A stretch of DNA of 14,407 bases from Chloroflexota bacterium (lineage in GTDB: Bacteria; Chloroflexota; Anaerolineae; J102): assembly GCA_003353825.1 (NCBI GenBank), contig PIVW01000100.1, forward strand, positions 1 through 14,407, read 5' to 3'. Both the position numbers and the translations under genes were made by a program. The first letter of the stretch is position 1. Each line of letters opens with the position of its first letter. This document shows, one piece after another, positions 8,106 to 14,407 of this stretch. Under the pieces are notes generated by a model, which had not been told where the DNA came from, searched no databases, and saw nothing but the letters and a program-made list of their open reading frames with translations.

Positions 8106-8209
8106 GGAATTAAGGCAGAATAATATGCAGATTTACGTCCTGAATTGACGGGAGGATTCCGTAGGTTATTAAATTCTCGGCCTATGTATGCTGTACTTGG
8201 ACAAGATTC

Positions 8210-8227
8210 AATGATGTCGAATGATGT
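8210..8227 (+). repeat. Tandem AATGATGT pair before the Uma2 gene
   Basis: AATGATGT occurs at 8210-8217 and again at 8220-8227, a 10-base period equal to about one DNA turn. It ends nine bases before the start codon at 8237, where no ribosome site is visible. It may be a regulator site or chance. Confidence 0.3.
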
Positions 8228-8236
8228 TTAGAAAAA

Positions 8237-8707
8237 ATGGCATTACCGGTCAGTGAAGCAAGGTATACACCCGCTGAGTATCTCGCATTCGAACGGCAAA
8301 GCGAGAGCAAAAACGAGTATTTCAATGGCGCGATCTTCGCCATGACCGACGTCAGTCGTAACCACAACCTGATTTCGCTCAATCTCGCTGCCGAATTGCG
8401 TCAGGCGCTGAAAGGCCGCCGTTGTGAAGTCTATGCTAGCGATATGCGTGTGAAGCTTCGTCATACCAGCATGTACACCTATCCGGACGTAACGGTCGTA
8501 TGTGATGAACCCCGTTTTGACGATGACAACGTCGATACGCTCCTGAATCCCACCGTCATTTTCGAAATGCTATCACCCTCCACCGAAGCCTATGATCGAG
8601 GGGATAAGTTCGCCCACTATCGCCGGCTCGCTTCTCTGCAAACCTATGTTCTGGTATCGCAAGACAAAATCCGAGTTGAAAGCTTCGCGAGGCAGGGTGA
8701 ACTGTGA
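8237..8707 (+). CDS. Uma2-family PD-(D/E)XK-like protein, shortened by a premature stop
   Basis: A 156-residue protein of the Uma2 (DUF820) family, predicted restriction-endonuclease-fold proteins of mostly unknown role that are abundant in Cyanobacteria and Chloroflexota. The family pattern is clear: YTPAEYLAFE near the start, the YPDVTVV strand (about 82-88), FEMLSPSTEAYDRGDKFAHYR (about 109-129 with the likely catalytic Glu and Lys) and the QTYVLVSQD strand. Members usually run to about 185-200 residues; here TGA at 8705-8707 stops the frame at the place where the family normally has Trp. The frame stays open for 38 further codons of good family sequence. The core is intact, so the shortened product might still fold, but the gene is probably decaying. 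There is no ribosome site before 8237; homology supports this start. Confidence 0.8.
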   Translation: MALPVSEARYTPAEYLAFERQSESKNEYFNGAIFAMTDVSRNHNLISLNLAAELRQALKGRRCEVYASDMRVKLRHTSMYTYPDVTVVCDEPRFDDDNVDTLLNPTVIFEMLSPSTEAYDRGDKFAHYRRLASLQTYVLVSQDKIRVESFARQGEL

Positions 8708-8824
8708 GTATTGACTGAATTGAATCGTCTGGCAAATGATCTCAACATACCGGCCATCGCTGCATCCGTGCCGCTGAACGAGATATACGACAGAATTGAT
8801 TTAGCGGGTATCGAGAGGGATTGA
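8708..8824 (+). pseudogene. Severed C-terminal tail of the Uma2-family gene
   Basis: Directly after TGA 8705-8707, in the same frame, 38 codons encode VLTELNRLANDLNIPAIAA and then SVPLNEIYDRIDLAGIERD before TGA at 8822-8824. This is the usual end of Uma2 proteins (a strand starting with W-x-L-T-E, then LPLxEIYxxI). With a Trp at the TGA the protein would be 195 residues, the normal length. There is no start signal of its own. Confidence 0.75.
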
Positions 8825-8869
8825 GGGTTTTGAATAGCCATCAATTCACGTAGCAGCGCTGTGGCTGAG

Positions 8870-8886
8870 AGACAATGGAATTGTCT
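8870..8886. terminator. Short hairpin between the convergent Uma2 and methyltransferase genes
   Basis: AGACAAT (8870-8876) and ATTGTCT (8880-8886) pair perfectly around a 3-base loop. It lies 3 bases beyond the methyltransferase stop codon on the minus strand and 46 bases beyond the Uma2 reading frame. No T-run follows on either strand, so a role as a bidirectional terminator is only a guess. Confidence 0.3.
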
Positions 8887-8888
8887 GG

Positions 8889-9731
8889 CTAGGCGAACGC
8901 CACGACACCAAAGGCCCTCGGCTTGCGGATCACACGCTTGAACCCAGCTTCCTGCAGCCTGCGCAAAACGCCGGAGGTAATGTTCCGGCCTGACTTGCTA
9001 TTCGGGTCACCGACGTAATGGAAAAGCCTGCCGTTTCGTTTGAGGATGCGGTGCAACCGGCGGTAGTAATCGGCCGAGTAAAGATGGCCGGCCAGACTGA
9101 ACATGGGCGGGTCATGGATGATGCGGTCGAAAGCGTTGTCCTCGAATTCAGGCAGCAGGTCGTAGCTATCGCCAAGGCGTTGCGTGATGTTGGCACTTTC
9201 GAACAAGGCTCGAGACCAGGGGTTTTGTCGGGCGATATCCAAGGCGGTGGGATCGAGTTCGATGGTCGTGATATGATCGGAAGTTCGAGCGGCAAGCAGG
9301 GCAGTGTAGCCCAGACCGGTGGCTGTATCCAAAACCTGTCCCTTGGGCGCTGCCACTTTGATCTTACGGAGAGTATCCTCCATCGGATCCACACCCTTGA
9401 TCCGGTGCATGGGAATGCCGGAGATCAGCATGGTGGGGGCACCGGTGGTGGGCATGAGGCTGTAGAGCCGATTGAATGCTTCTGAAAAGTGTTGCACTTT
9501 TTCGATGCCGTCAGGAATGATCTTAAAGCAAGCTTGAGGATTGTCATGTATCCGAGCGATATGTTGCCAATCCAGGAGGCATTGCTCCCCAAAGATGACG
9601 CCTTGTTCGTCAATCCTGACCTCGATCTCACTCATGCCGAGATCTGGCGAGACGATCGTTGACGACATCCCCGTTTTCTTGGCTTGCCGCAGCGATTGCG
9701 TCTGATAGTAGGAGAGAATGATTTCTGCCAT
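8889..9731 (-). CDS. Class I SAM-dependent methyltransferase with DPP motif
   Basis: A 280-residue protein with a Rossmann-type methyltransferase domain from about 110 to 280. The SAM-binding motif [12 protein letters not shown] is at 133-144, the acidic end of strand 2 (IELD) at 157-160, GD at 187-188 and HDPPMF at 206-211, where DPP is like the catalytic [DN]PP[YFW] motif of amino-methylating enzymes. [13 protein letters not shown] (108-120) just before the domain resembles a family of predicted methyltransferases (COG2521-like) of unknown substrate that I associate mainly with archaea. Residues 1-105 form a separate N-terminal part I do not recognise. It is on the opposite strand to its neighbours and alone in its transcription unit. 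The start at 9731 has only a distant AAAGGA site (about 11 bases); ATG at residue 22 is an alternative. Substrate unknown: RNA, DNA and small molecules all remain possible. Confidence 0.75.
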   Translation of the reverse strand: MAEIILSYYQTQSLRQAKKTGMSSTIVSPDLGMSEIEVRIDEQGVIFGEQCLLDWQHIARIHDNPQACFKIIPDGIEKVQHFSEAFNRLYSLMPTTGAPTMLISGIPMHRIKGVDPMEDTLRKIKVAAPKGQVLDTATGLGYTALLAARTSDHITTIELDPTALDIARQNPWSRALFESANITQRLGDSYDLLPEFEDNAFDRIIHDPPMFSLAGHLYSADYYRRLHRILKRNGRLFHYVGDPNSKSGRNITSGVLRRLQEAGFKRVIRKPRAFGVVAFA

Positions 9732-9776
9732 GGAGTCAGGTGTCCTTTGGAGATAGAGCCAAGCTTGTAGGATACT

Positions 9777-9895
9777 GGTTCAACAGGATTTCGTGTGATC
9801 CTAGAAAAACACGTGTTGCGTATTGCGTGTTACGTGATGTTTTTTCTGACGAAACACGCCTTTCTAAACGGAGCCACGCAAATTCCGAAAGAGCC
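9777..9895. mobile_element. MITE-like element with imperfect inverted ends and 8-base flanking duplication
   Basis: The 119-base segment is flanked on both sides by the same octamer AGGATACT (9769-9776 and 9896-9903), as expected of a target-site duplication. Its ends are imperfect inverted repeats: the left begins GGTTC, then GGATTTCGTG, then TAGAAA; the reverse complement of the right end begins GGCTC, then GGAATTTGCGTG, then TTTAGAAA. It encodes nothing. A second, partial copy of the left end lies at 13770-13800 (19 of the first 21 bases identical). These features suit a small non-autonomous element moved by a transposase encoded elsewhere. The number of copies in the genome cannot be seen from here. 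Confidence 0.55.
9809..9836 (+). repeat. Four degenerate heptamers inside the MITE-like element
   Basis: Consecutive 7-base units read ACACGTG, TTGCGTA, TTGCGTG and TTACGTG. The left edge also forms the 10-base palindrome AACACGTGTT (9808-9817). This is the same repeat length as the arrays at 5246 and 5321, though the sequence differs. Confidence 0.45.
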
Positions 9896-9983
9896 AGGAT
9901 ACTATAACACCATAACATAAACGGGAACGAGGTTGACCATGGACTTTTCTGAAGATGAGAAAAATATCGGGGATGGTCTTCGT

Positions 9984-10516
9984 TTAGGGCGAACAGGCGT
10001 TCTCTGGAGTGAACAAAGAGATTTTTTGTTCAACATACGGACGTTTCTGTGCCGGAAATCCGGGCAAATCCGCTCGCCCCAAAAGGTAAGAAAACAACTC
10101 TTTTGGAGCCTTTCCAAAGAAACGTTCAGCCGCTATTGTCCCATCCCGTCTTCGCAAATGAAAATTATGCACTACTTTCAGGGCATTTAATTTCTGGTCG
10201 CCAAGTCGATGTAAGGCATGATGACGAAGCGCCAGTTGTCCATTTCGACCCTCTACACAAGAACTCAAAGGAAGGTACTACATACCAACCGTACTCCGCA
10301 AGGTACCAAAAAAGAAATGATAAAATGGGTTGCCAGCACGAGACGATGTAAGAATGCCACCCCTGCTGATGAAGTAAAAAATGCAATCACATCTGGGTCT
10401 GCATCTATATTTTCTTCTCGCATTTGCCAGTGTTGTAAAGCGCTTCGCGGAATACCGACTATTTCTATCAATTTCCTCTCGTTTTCTTCCGGACAAGCTT
10501 GAGTTCTTATAACTTT
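9984..10516 (-). pseudogene. Internally deleted transposase relic (DUF6399 type)
   Basis: Two pieces of one transposase lie on the minus strand. The N-terminal piece (10516-10265) reads QACPEENERKLIEIVGIPRS, then ENIDADPDVIAFF, then AFLHRLVLATHFI and PCGVRLVC. The C-terminal piece (about 10280-9984, another frame) reads SSCVEGRNGQLALRHHALHR, then DGTIAAERFFG. Both patterns are familiar to me from large transposase-like proteins carrying DUF6399. The pieces meet around 10265-10280 with a frame change, so a large internal part (several hundred residues in full-length relatives) is missing. There is no proper start codon: the frame opens after TGA at 10519-10517. It cannot make an active enzyme. 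The family is recalled by pattern, not by search. Confidence 0.6.
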
Positions 10517-10595
10517 TCAGTTACTATTGTTCACGTATGTTTTTTTGCCAAATTATGTTGCAAACCATTTTGGCCGAAACAAGGGCTATCCCCAA

Positions 10596-10859
10596 TTATT
10601 TAACTGATGCTTTTCCAGAAGTAACTTTTGCGGATTCGTCTACTCCCAACTCGTTTACGACACACCCAAAGCGGTTGCGGGCAGCCCCTTTGCCCCAGAC
10701 TCCTTTTCCAAGTTTCATCAGACTCATAGTGGCGCCACTACGACCAACGACCGCAGGTAGGCCTAGCTGGTGTGTAACATTGGCGGCATGTGACAGTGGG
10801 GTACCAACATCATAATAATTCTAGGCAGCGCCCGCGAACAGGGGCGTCCAGCCGAGGTT
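10596..10859 (-). pseudogene. Remnant of a PEP-utilising enzyme mobile (phosphohistidine) domain
   Basis: On the minus strand one frame reads NLGWTPLFAGAA, a TAG stop (10823-10821), then DVGTPLSHAANVTHQLGL and PAVVG before turning unrecognisable and ending at 10596. The pattern GWTPLF...DVGxPLSHAAxVxxxLGxPAVVG is that of the swivelling domain of phosphoenolpyruvate synthase, pyruvate phosphate dikinase and rifampicin phosphotransferase; the SHAA His is the phosphate carrier. Only about 45 residues of the domain remain, with an internal stop and no start, so this is a decayed fragment. Which enzyme it came from cannot be told. Confidence 0.55.
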
Positions 10860-10968
10860 GCCCCTCTTGGAATGCTTGCTGGATGGACATCCACTCAACA
10901 TGACGGCATAATGACTCAACCTATACCAAACCAGTTGCGAGCACATTCGATAATTATTGACGCCCCCT

Positions 10969-12096
10969 ATGCTCTCCCCACCACAATGGATCACCACCAC
11001 CACCGCGCTTACTCAGGTGATTGCGGACTTGCGCCGTGCAAAGGAATTTGCGCTGGATACCGAATCCAACAGCCTGTATGCATACGATTACAAGGTATGT
11101 TTGATCCAGGTATCGACCCGACAAGCCGATTACTTGCTGGATCCGATAGCTCTGTCCGATTTATCAGACCTGGGTCGCCTCGTTGCAGACCCGTCCGTAG
11201 AAAGTACCATTCACGCCGCAGAAAACGATATCCTCATGATGCACCGTGAGTATGGCTTTGTTTTTAATCAGATATTCGACACCTTGTGGGCTGCGAGGAT
11301 CCTGGGGTGGTCGAAGCCGGGATTGGCGTCGATCTTAAAAGAGCGATTTGGTATCACACTTGACAAACGGATGCAACGGGCAGACTGGGGCAAACGCCCT
11401 CTGACTTCTGAACAGAGGGAGTATGCGCGTTATGACACACACTTCTTACTGTCCCTACGCGACTTACAAGCCGCAGAATTGCAGTCACTGGGGCGTTGGC
11501 AAGAAGCTCAAGAGGTGTTCGCCGAACTCACCAACATCCGCTGGGCAGAGCGAGAACCGCCCACCTTCTGGCGTTTACCAGGTGCGCGGGACCTCGAACC
11601 ACAGGAACAGGCAGTGCTCAAGGCGCTGTTTGATTGGCGCGAAGTGAAGGCTCACCGGCGTGACGTCCCCCCTTTCAAAATCTTACGTAACGAAGTTTTG
11701 ATCGCGCTCGCGCTTACACAACCCCAAAATATATCGGCCTTGCGTGCGATCAAGGGCATTCCCAAACGGTTGCCCCACTATGTCGTTCAAAATCTGCTAG
11801 ATGTGATCGAACAGGGGCAACACGACCCACCACCGGAACCCCAACCCCGAAATCATGGCGGACGCCGGCCTGATAGTGACGATCTGGCGCGATTCGAGCG
11901 TTTGCGTTCCTGGCGTGCGCGCAAAGCACAACAACGAGGTGTCGAAACCGATGTCGTGTTGACCAACCAGATCCTAATGTCTATCGCCCGTGCTCACCCG
12001 ACCGATCTAGAGGCGCTGGCAGCTACTGAATTGTTGGGCACATGGAAACTCGGCGCCTACGGTCCGGAGATCGTCGAAGTAGTTCGCACTAGATAG
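10969..12096 (+). CDS. rnd: Ribonuclease D (DEDDy 3'-5' exoribonuclease with HRDC domains)
   Basis: A 375-residue protein of the usual RNase D length, which trims the 3' ends of tRNA and other structured RNAs in the cytoplasm. Exonuclease motif I is FALDTESNSL (Asp30, Glu32), motif II HAAENDILMM (Asp87) and motif III EYARYD (Tyr152, Asp156), so all four DEDD acids and the Tyr are present. An HRDC domain spans about 212-282 (EQAVLKALFDWREVKAHRRD), and a second HRDC-like region covers about 303-372, joined by a Pro-rich linker at 285-300. The start at 10969 (ATG) is preferred to an in-frame TTG at 10957; neither has a clear ribosome site. A GATAAT box at 10949-10954 could be a -10 element for a nearly leaderless message. 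The gene stands alone between a pseudogene and a 232-base gap. Confidence 0.88.
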   Translation: MLSPPQWITTTTALTQVIADLRRAKEFALDTESNSLYAYDYKVCLIQVSTRQADYLLDPIALSDLSDLGRLVADPSVESTIHAAENDILMMHREYGFVFNQIFDTLWAARILGWSKPGLASILKERFGITLDKRMQRADWGKRPLTSEQREYARYDTHFLLSLRDLQAAELQSLGRWQEAQEVFAELTNIRWAEREPPTFWRLPGARDLEPQEQAVLKALFDWREVKAHRRDVPPFKILRNEVLIALALTQPQNISALRAIKGIPKRLPHYVVQNLLDVIEQGQHDPPPEPQPRNHGGRRPDSDDLARFERLRSWRARKAQQRGVETDVVLTNQILMSIARAHPTDLEALAATELLGTWKLGAYGPEIVEVVRTR

Positions 12097-12121
12097 TGAA
12101 CATGTACAGCCGGCAGAAGTA

Positions 12122-12154
12122 TCATTCTGAATGGAGTGAAGTGTCGTATCTCCT
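12122..12154 (+). repeat. Fragment resembling a dispersed CATTCTGA-type intergenic repeat
   Basis: The run beginning TCATTCTGAATGGAGTGAAG and ending in TATCTC resembles, from memory, a common family of intergenic repeats in which TCATTCTGA is followed by a GAGCGAAG-like block and ATCTC. Only one arm is present. It lies in the gap between the RNase D and beta-CASP genes, which otherwise shows nothing coding. The link to a repeat family is recalled and not verified. Confidence 0.3.
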
Positions 12155-12328
12155 CAAAAATACGGGGCGCTCGCTGAATGAATTCAGACTCTTCAGGCGT
12201 ACCGCCGAACGTCCACCTACGTCGACGAGTTGACTCCCGCGAGTTATTGAGAAGAGGCGAAGAGTCTTCTATTTGCAACTAAACATGCTCGACAGATTAG
12301 CAGGCATTCGTGATGCCAAGGAAAGGGA

Positions 12329-13735
12329 ATGATGAAACTAGCATTCTGGGGCGCTGCCCGAACTGTCACCGGCTCTATGCATTTATTAGAGGTCAACGAA
12401 ACCAAAATACTGCTTGATTGTGGTCTGTTCCAGGGTAAGCGATCATTGAGCTATGAACGGAATCTGAACTTTCCCTTCGATCCCTCGCAGATCGATGCTC
12501 TTGTACTCTCTCATGCTCATATCGATCATTCGGGCAACATCCCAAATCTTGTCAGACAGGGATTTAGCGGCAATATCTTCTGCACACCAGCTACGCGCGA
12601 TCTCTCAGCCGCCATGCTCGCAGATAGCGGCCGCATTCAGGAAAACGATATCCAGTATCTGAATAAAAAGCGTGGCCGCAAAGGCTTGCCCCCGGTTGAT
12701 CCCCTGTACACCGAAGATCACGCTATCGAAAGCCTGGGCTATTTTGTCAGCGTTCCCTACTGGCGCAGTCTGCCCATTGCACCTGGCGTCAAACTGACCT
12801 ACCATGACGCCGGGCATATCCTGGGCAGCGCCATCGTCGTCCTCGACATCACCGAGGGTGGAGCATCAAAACGACTGGTTTTCTCAGGGGATCTGGGCCG
12901 AACGGGCATGGCCATTTTGCGCAACCCCGAATTCATCGACAGCGCCGATTATGTGATCATGGAGAGCACTTATGGCGAGCGGGAGCATGAATCTCTGGGC
13001 GAGGCCACCCAAAAACTACGCGAGGCTGTCAACGAGTGCTATCGTGGCAGTGGGAAATTGCTGGTGCCCTCTTTTTCCGTGGGCCGTACCCAGGAATTGG
13101 TCTATGCGCTGCACCAGCTCAGTGACGCTCGCAAGATCCCCGAACTTCCCATATTTGTAGACTCCCCCCTGGCTGTCAATGTCACCGAGGTCTTCCGCCT
13201 GCACCCGGACGCGTACAATGATGAGGTGAGGGACTTTATGTCGGAGGATAAATATCATTACAGCCCCTTTGGTTTTGACCATCTGACCTATGTGCGCAAG
13301 GTGAATGAATCCAAGGAATTGAATTTCATGCGAGAGTCTGCCTTGATTATCGCCGCATCGGGCATGTGCGAGGGGGGGCGTATCCTCCATCATCTCAAAA
13401 ACAATATCGAAGATGCCAATGCCACGATTCTCTTCGTGGGCTTCCAGGCCGAGCATACCTTGGGGCGCCGCATCTTAGACGGCCATGAGCGGGTGAAGAT
13501 CTTTGGTGAGGAATACATGGTACGGGCCAATGTCGAGCGCATCGAAGGGTACAGCGCCCACGCCGACAAAAACGAACTGAAAGCCTGGGCCGAACATTTC
13601 GATGCCGATCGCCTGAAGCATGTCTTCCTGGTTCATGGCGAACTAGACGCGGCGGCGGCCCTGGCCTTTGCCCTCGGCGCCGGCAGCAGTCACCCGGTAT
13701 CTATTCCTGAGCGTGGGCAGGTTTTTGAGTTGTAA
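12329..13735 (+). CDS. Metallo-beta-lactamase/beta-CASP hydrolase, RNA-processing (CPSF73-like) type
   Basis: A 468-residue zinc-dependent hydrolase of the beta-CASP group, whose members are mostly RNases. The metallo-beta-lactamase core has LLDCG (28-32), HAHIDH (62-67), DAGHILGSA (160-168, His163) and FSGDLGR (185-191, Asp188). The beta-CASP part has motif A MESTYG (211-216), VPSFSVGRTQE (246-256), FVDSPLA (276-282), the ASGMCEGGRILHHL segment (343-356) and motif C GYSAHAD (407-413), with VHGE at 435-438 in the C-terminal core. Every metal ligand expected is visible. Relatives annotated as RNA 3'-end processing or RNA degradation factors have this length and order. Starts at 12329 and 12332 are both served by AAGGA (12318-12322), so the first Met is uncertain by one codon. 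The likely role is RNA cleavage or turnover; the natural target is unknown. Confidence 0.88.
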   Translation: MMKLAFWGAARTVTGSMHLLEVNETKILLDCGLFQGKRSLSYERNLNFPFDPSQIDALVLSHAHIDHSGNIPNLVRQGFSGNIFCTPATRDLSAAMLADSGRIQENDIQYLNKKRGRKGLPPVDPLYTEDHAIESLGYFVSVPYWRSLPIAPGVKLTYHDAGHILGSAIVVLDITEGGASKRLVFSGDLGRTGMAILRNPEFIDSADYVIMESTYGEREHESLGEATQKLREAVNECYRGSGKLLVPSFSVGRTQELVYALHQLSDARKIPELPIFVDSPLAVNVTEVFRLHPDAYNDEVRDFMSEDKYHYSPFGFDHLTYVRKVNESKELNFMRESALIIAASGMCEGGRILHHLKNNIEDANATILFVGFQAEHTLGRRILDGHERVKIFGEEYMVRANVERIEGYSAHADKNELKAWAEHFDADRLKHVFLVHGELDAAAALAFALGAGSSHPVSIPERGQVFEL

Positions 13736-13769
13736 GGCTGCGGTGGGCGGTAAATTTCTAGTACAAGTT

Positions 13770-13800
13770 GGTTCGACAGGGTTTCGTGTGTTCTAAAAAA
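13770..13800 (+). repeat. Partial second copy of the MITE-like left end
   Basis: The first 21 bases match the left end of the element at 9777 in 19 positions (both G/A changes), and the likeness continues with small gaps through TTC, TA and an A-run to 13800. The right end and flanking duplication are not found. Phosphatase-coding sequence begins immediately after it at 13801, so the element end and the gene truncation share one boundary. Confidence 0.55.
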
Positions 13801-14145
13801 TACCCGCCTATCGTCTTGCGGCGAGCGATGAGTGGCAAGATGTCAGCGATCATGCTGAATCCTACTGGAGCTGTACTTGGCCTAATTGAAGAGTCCATCT
13901 ACGAGGAAGCAAGTCTTAAGCTAGAAGAAAACGATCTTCTGGTCATGTATACGGACGGCGTTATAGAAGCGACGAATTCCTACAACGACATGTTCGGTAG
14001 TGAGCGTCTGGTCGACGTGATCACGCAAATGTACGATAACCCTTCCCGAGATATTGTGCGAGGAATAAAAGAAAACATCGGGTCTTTTGTGCAAGGTAAA
14101 ACACTCGCTGACGATACTACGGTCGTAGTTATCAGGATGACATAA
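13801..14145 (+). pseudogene. 5'-truncated SpoIIE/PP2C-family phosphatase
   Basis: The remaining 114 codons start at YPPIVLRR, which normally follows the AGH motif in the middle of the SpoIIE (PPM/PP2C-like serine phosphatase) domain. They then give the usual second half: VLGLIEESIYEEASLKLE, NDLLVMYTDGVIEA with its metal-binding Asp, MFGSERL, and ADDTTVVVIR with its conserved Asp pair. The first half of the catalytic domain, with the N-terminal metal ligands, and any sensor domain are missing. An open frame reaches back to TTG 13768 but those codons belong to the repeat end. ATG at 13828 has no ribosome site. It cannot be a working phosphatase; it is a remnant of a stress- or anti-sigma-signalling regulator. 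Confidence 0.75.
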
Positions 14146-14196
14146 CTCGGCCACAGCCTCAATATATGGCTGCATGCAGTACGGCTGAGATCAGAG

Positions 14197-14343
14197 ATGC
14201 CTTTCTTTACCGACCCGAGCGAAGCGAAACGGTACTCTCAAAATCGACCCTACTTCCACGGGCGCATCTATGACTTAGGGGAGGCAGGCGTAGACGGGAA
14301 GAGAGCATCAAAACGCCCATTAACCCAAGCCAAACGTAAATGA
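14197..14343 (+). pseudogene. N-terminal fragment of a class I methyltransferase
   Basis: A 48-codon frame reads MPFFTDPSEAKRYSQNRPYF and HGRIYDLGEAG, then becomes basic and stops at TGA 14341-14343. The opening resembles small SAM-dependent methyltransferases of the F-x-D-P-x-x-A-x-x-Y-x-x-x-RPYFH type, whose SAM-binding motif should follow about 20 residues later; it is absent here. No ribosome site is visible. It is most likely a decayed gene start, though a genuine small protein cannot be ruled out. Confidence 0.4.
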
Positions 14344-14349
14344 AGCAAA

Positions 14350-14406
14350 TTGTTGAATCCATCCTCGCTCCAGCGCATCCCCACACCTTTGAATCTTTGT
14401 TGAATC
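14350..14406 (+). repeat. TTGTTGAATC direct repeat at the window edge
   Basis: The 10-mer TTGTTGAATC is at 14350-14359 and 14397-14406, 47 bases apart, with a further GAATC at 14391-14395 inside. The window ends one base later, so it is not known whether more copies follow. Confidence 0.3.
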
Positions 14407-14407
14407 A

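Noticed and set aside
8705..8707. TGA read as Trp (alternative genetic code or readthrough)
   Set aside because: TGA ends other intact genes in the window and Trp is written TGG throughout; a nonsense mutation or read error is simpler.
9018..9485. 155-residue plus-strand frame
   Set aside because: It lies wholly antisense within the methyltransferase, whose motifs are clear; its translation has no recognisable features.
9933..10351. Plus-strand frames of 85 and 100 residues
   Set aside because: They are antisense to the transposase relic, which has recognisable conserved blocks.
10537..10815. 92-residue plus-strand frame
   Set aside because: No ribosome site or known motif; the opposite strand carries the PEP-utilising domain remnant, which explains the open frame.
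12186..12267. Inverted repeat AGACTCTTC / GAAGAGTCT with arms 64 bases apart
   Set aside because: Short arms, wide spacing and no T-run; too weak to call a terminator or operator.
13016..13456. 146-residue minus-strand frame
   Set aside because: Antisense shadow of the beta-CASP hydrolase gene.
12329..13735. Beta-lactamase (antibiotic resistance)
   Set aside because: The beta-CASP motifs A and C place it with nucleic-acid hydrolases, not with lactamases.
1..14407. tRNA, rRNA or riboswitch
   Set aside because: No cloverleaf, rRNA core sequence or known aptamer pattern was seen in the intergenic parts on reading both strands by eye.

Overview
The window looks like bacterial chromosome of about 50% GC. 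Its gene content and protein style (a nucleotidyltransferase/phosphohexomutase fusion, Opp-type ATPases, a helicase with an MZB-type zinc end, a Uma2-family protein, a beta-CASP hydrolase, much repeat-rich intergenic DNA) fit best with a member of Chloroflexota, perhaps Anaerolineae-like. That placement is an inference; no rRNA or other marker gene is present. Translation uses the standard bacterial code.

Left part (1-5094): a cluster of inverted CAGATT half-sites precedes a sugar-1-phosphate nucleotidyltransferase fused to a degenerate phosphomannomutase-like region (245-2755), which ends in an intrinsic terminator. A good extended -10 promoter then drives two overlapping ATPase genes of an oligopeptide/dipeptide ABC importer (oppD/oppF type, 2993-4982), closed by a long stem-loop. 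No permease or binding-protein gene accompanies them here.

Middle part (5095-9731): a 400-base intergenic stretch carries heptamer repeats, a duplicated 22-base element and a perfect 12-base palindrome that swallows the start codon of a large DEAD/DEAH helicase (5493-8105). This helicase resembles MrfA/YprA but has an HNH nuclease module inserted before its C-terminal four-cysteine domain. A Uma2-family PD-(D/E)XK protein follows, cut by an in-frame TGA in place of an expected Trp codon. A class I methyltransferase is encoded on the minus strand (9731-8889).

Right part (9732-14407): this is a gene graveyard interrupted by two healthy genes. It holds a 119-base MITE-like element with an 8-base flanking duplication, an internally deleted transposase relic (DUF6399 type), a remnant of a PEP-utilising-enzyme mobile domain, an intact RNase D with two HRDC-like regions (10969-12096), an intact beta-CASP metallo-beta-lactamase RNA-processing-type hydrolase (12329-13735), a second copy of one end of the MITE-like element abutting a 5'-truncated SpoIIE/PP2C phosphatase, and a 48-residue methyltransferase start fragment.

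The intact genes do not form one pathway. Three deal with nucleic acids (helicase-HNH, RNase D, beta-CASP hydrolase); the others serve sugar-nucleotide supply, peptide import and methylation. The strongest candidates for something new are the helicase-HNH fusion with its hairpin-embedded start, and the MITE-like repeat that marks gene truncation.
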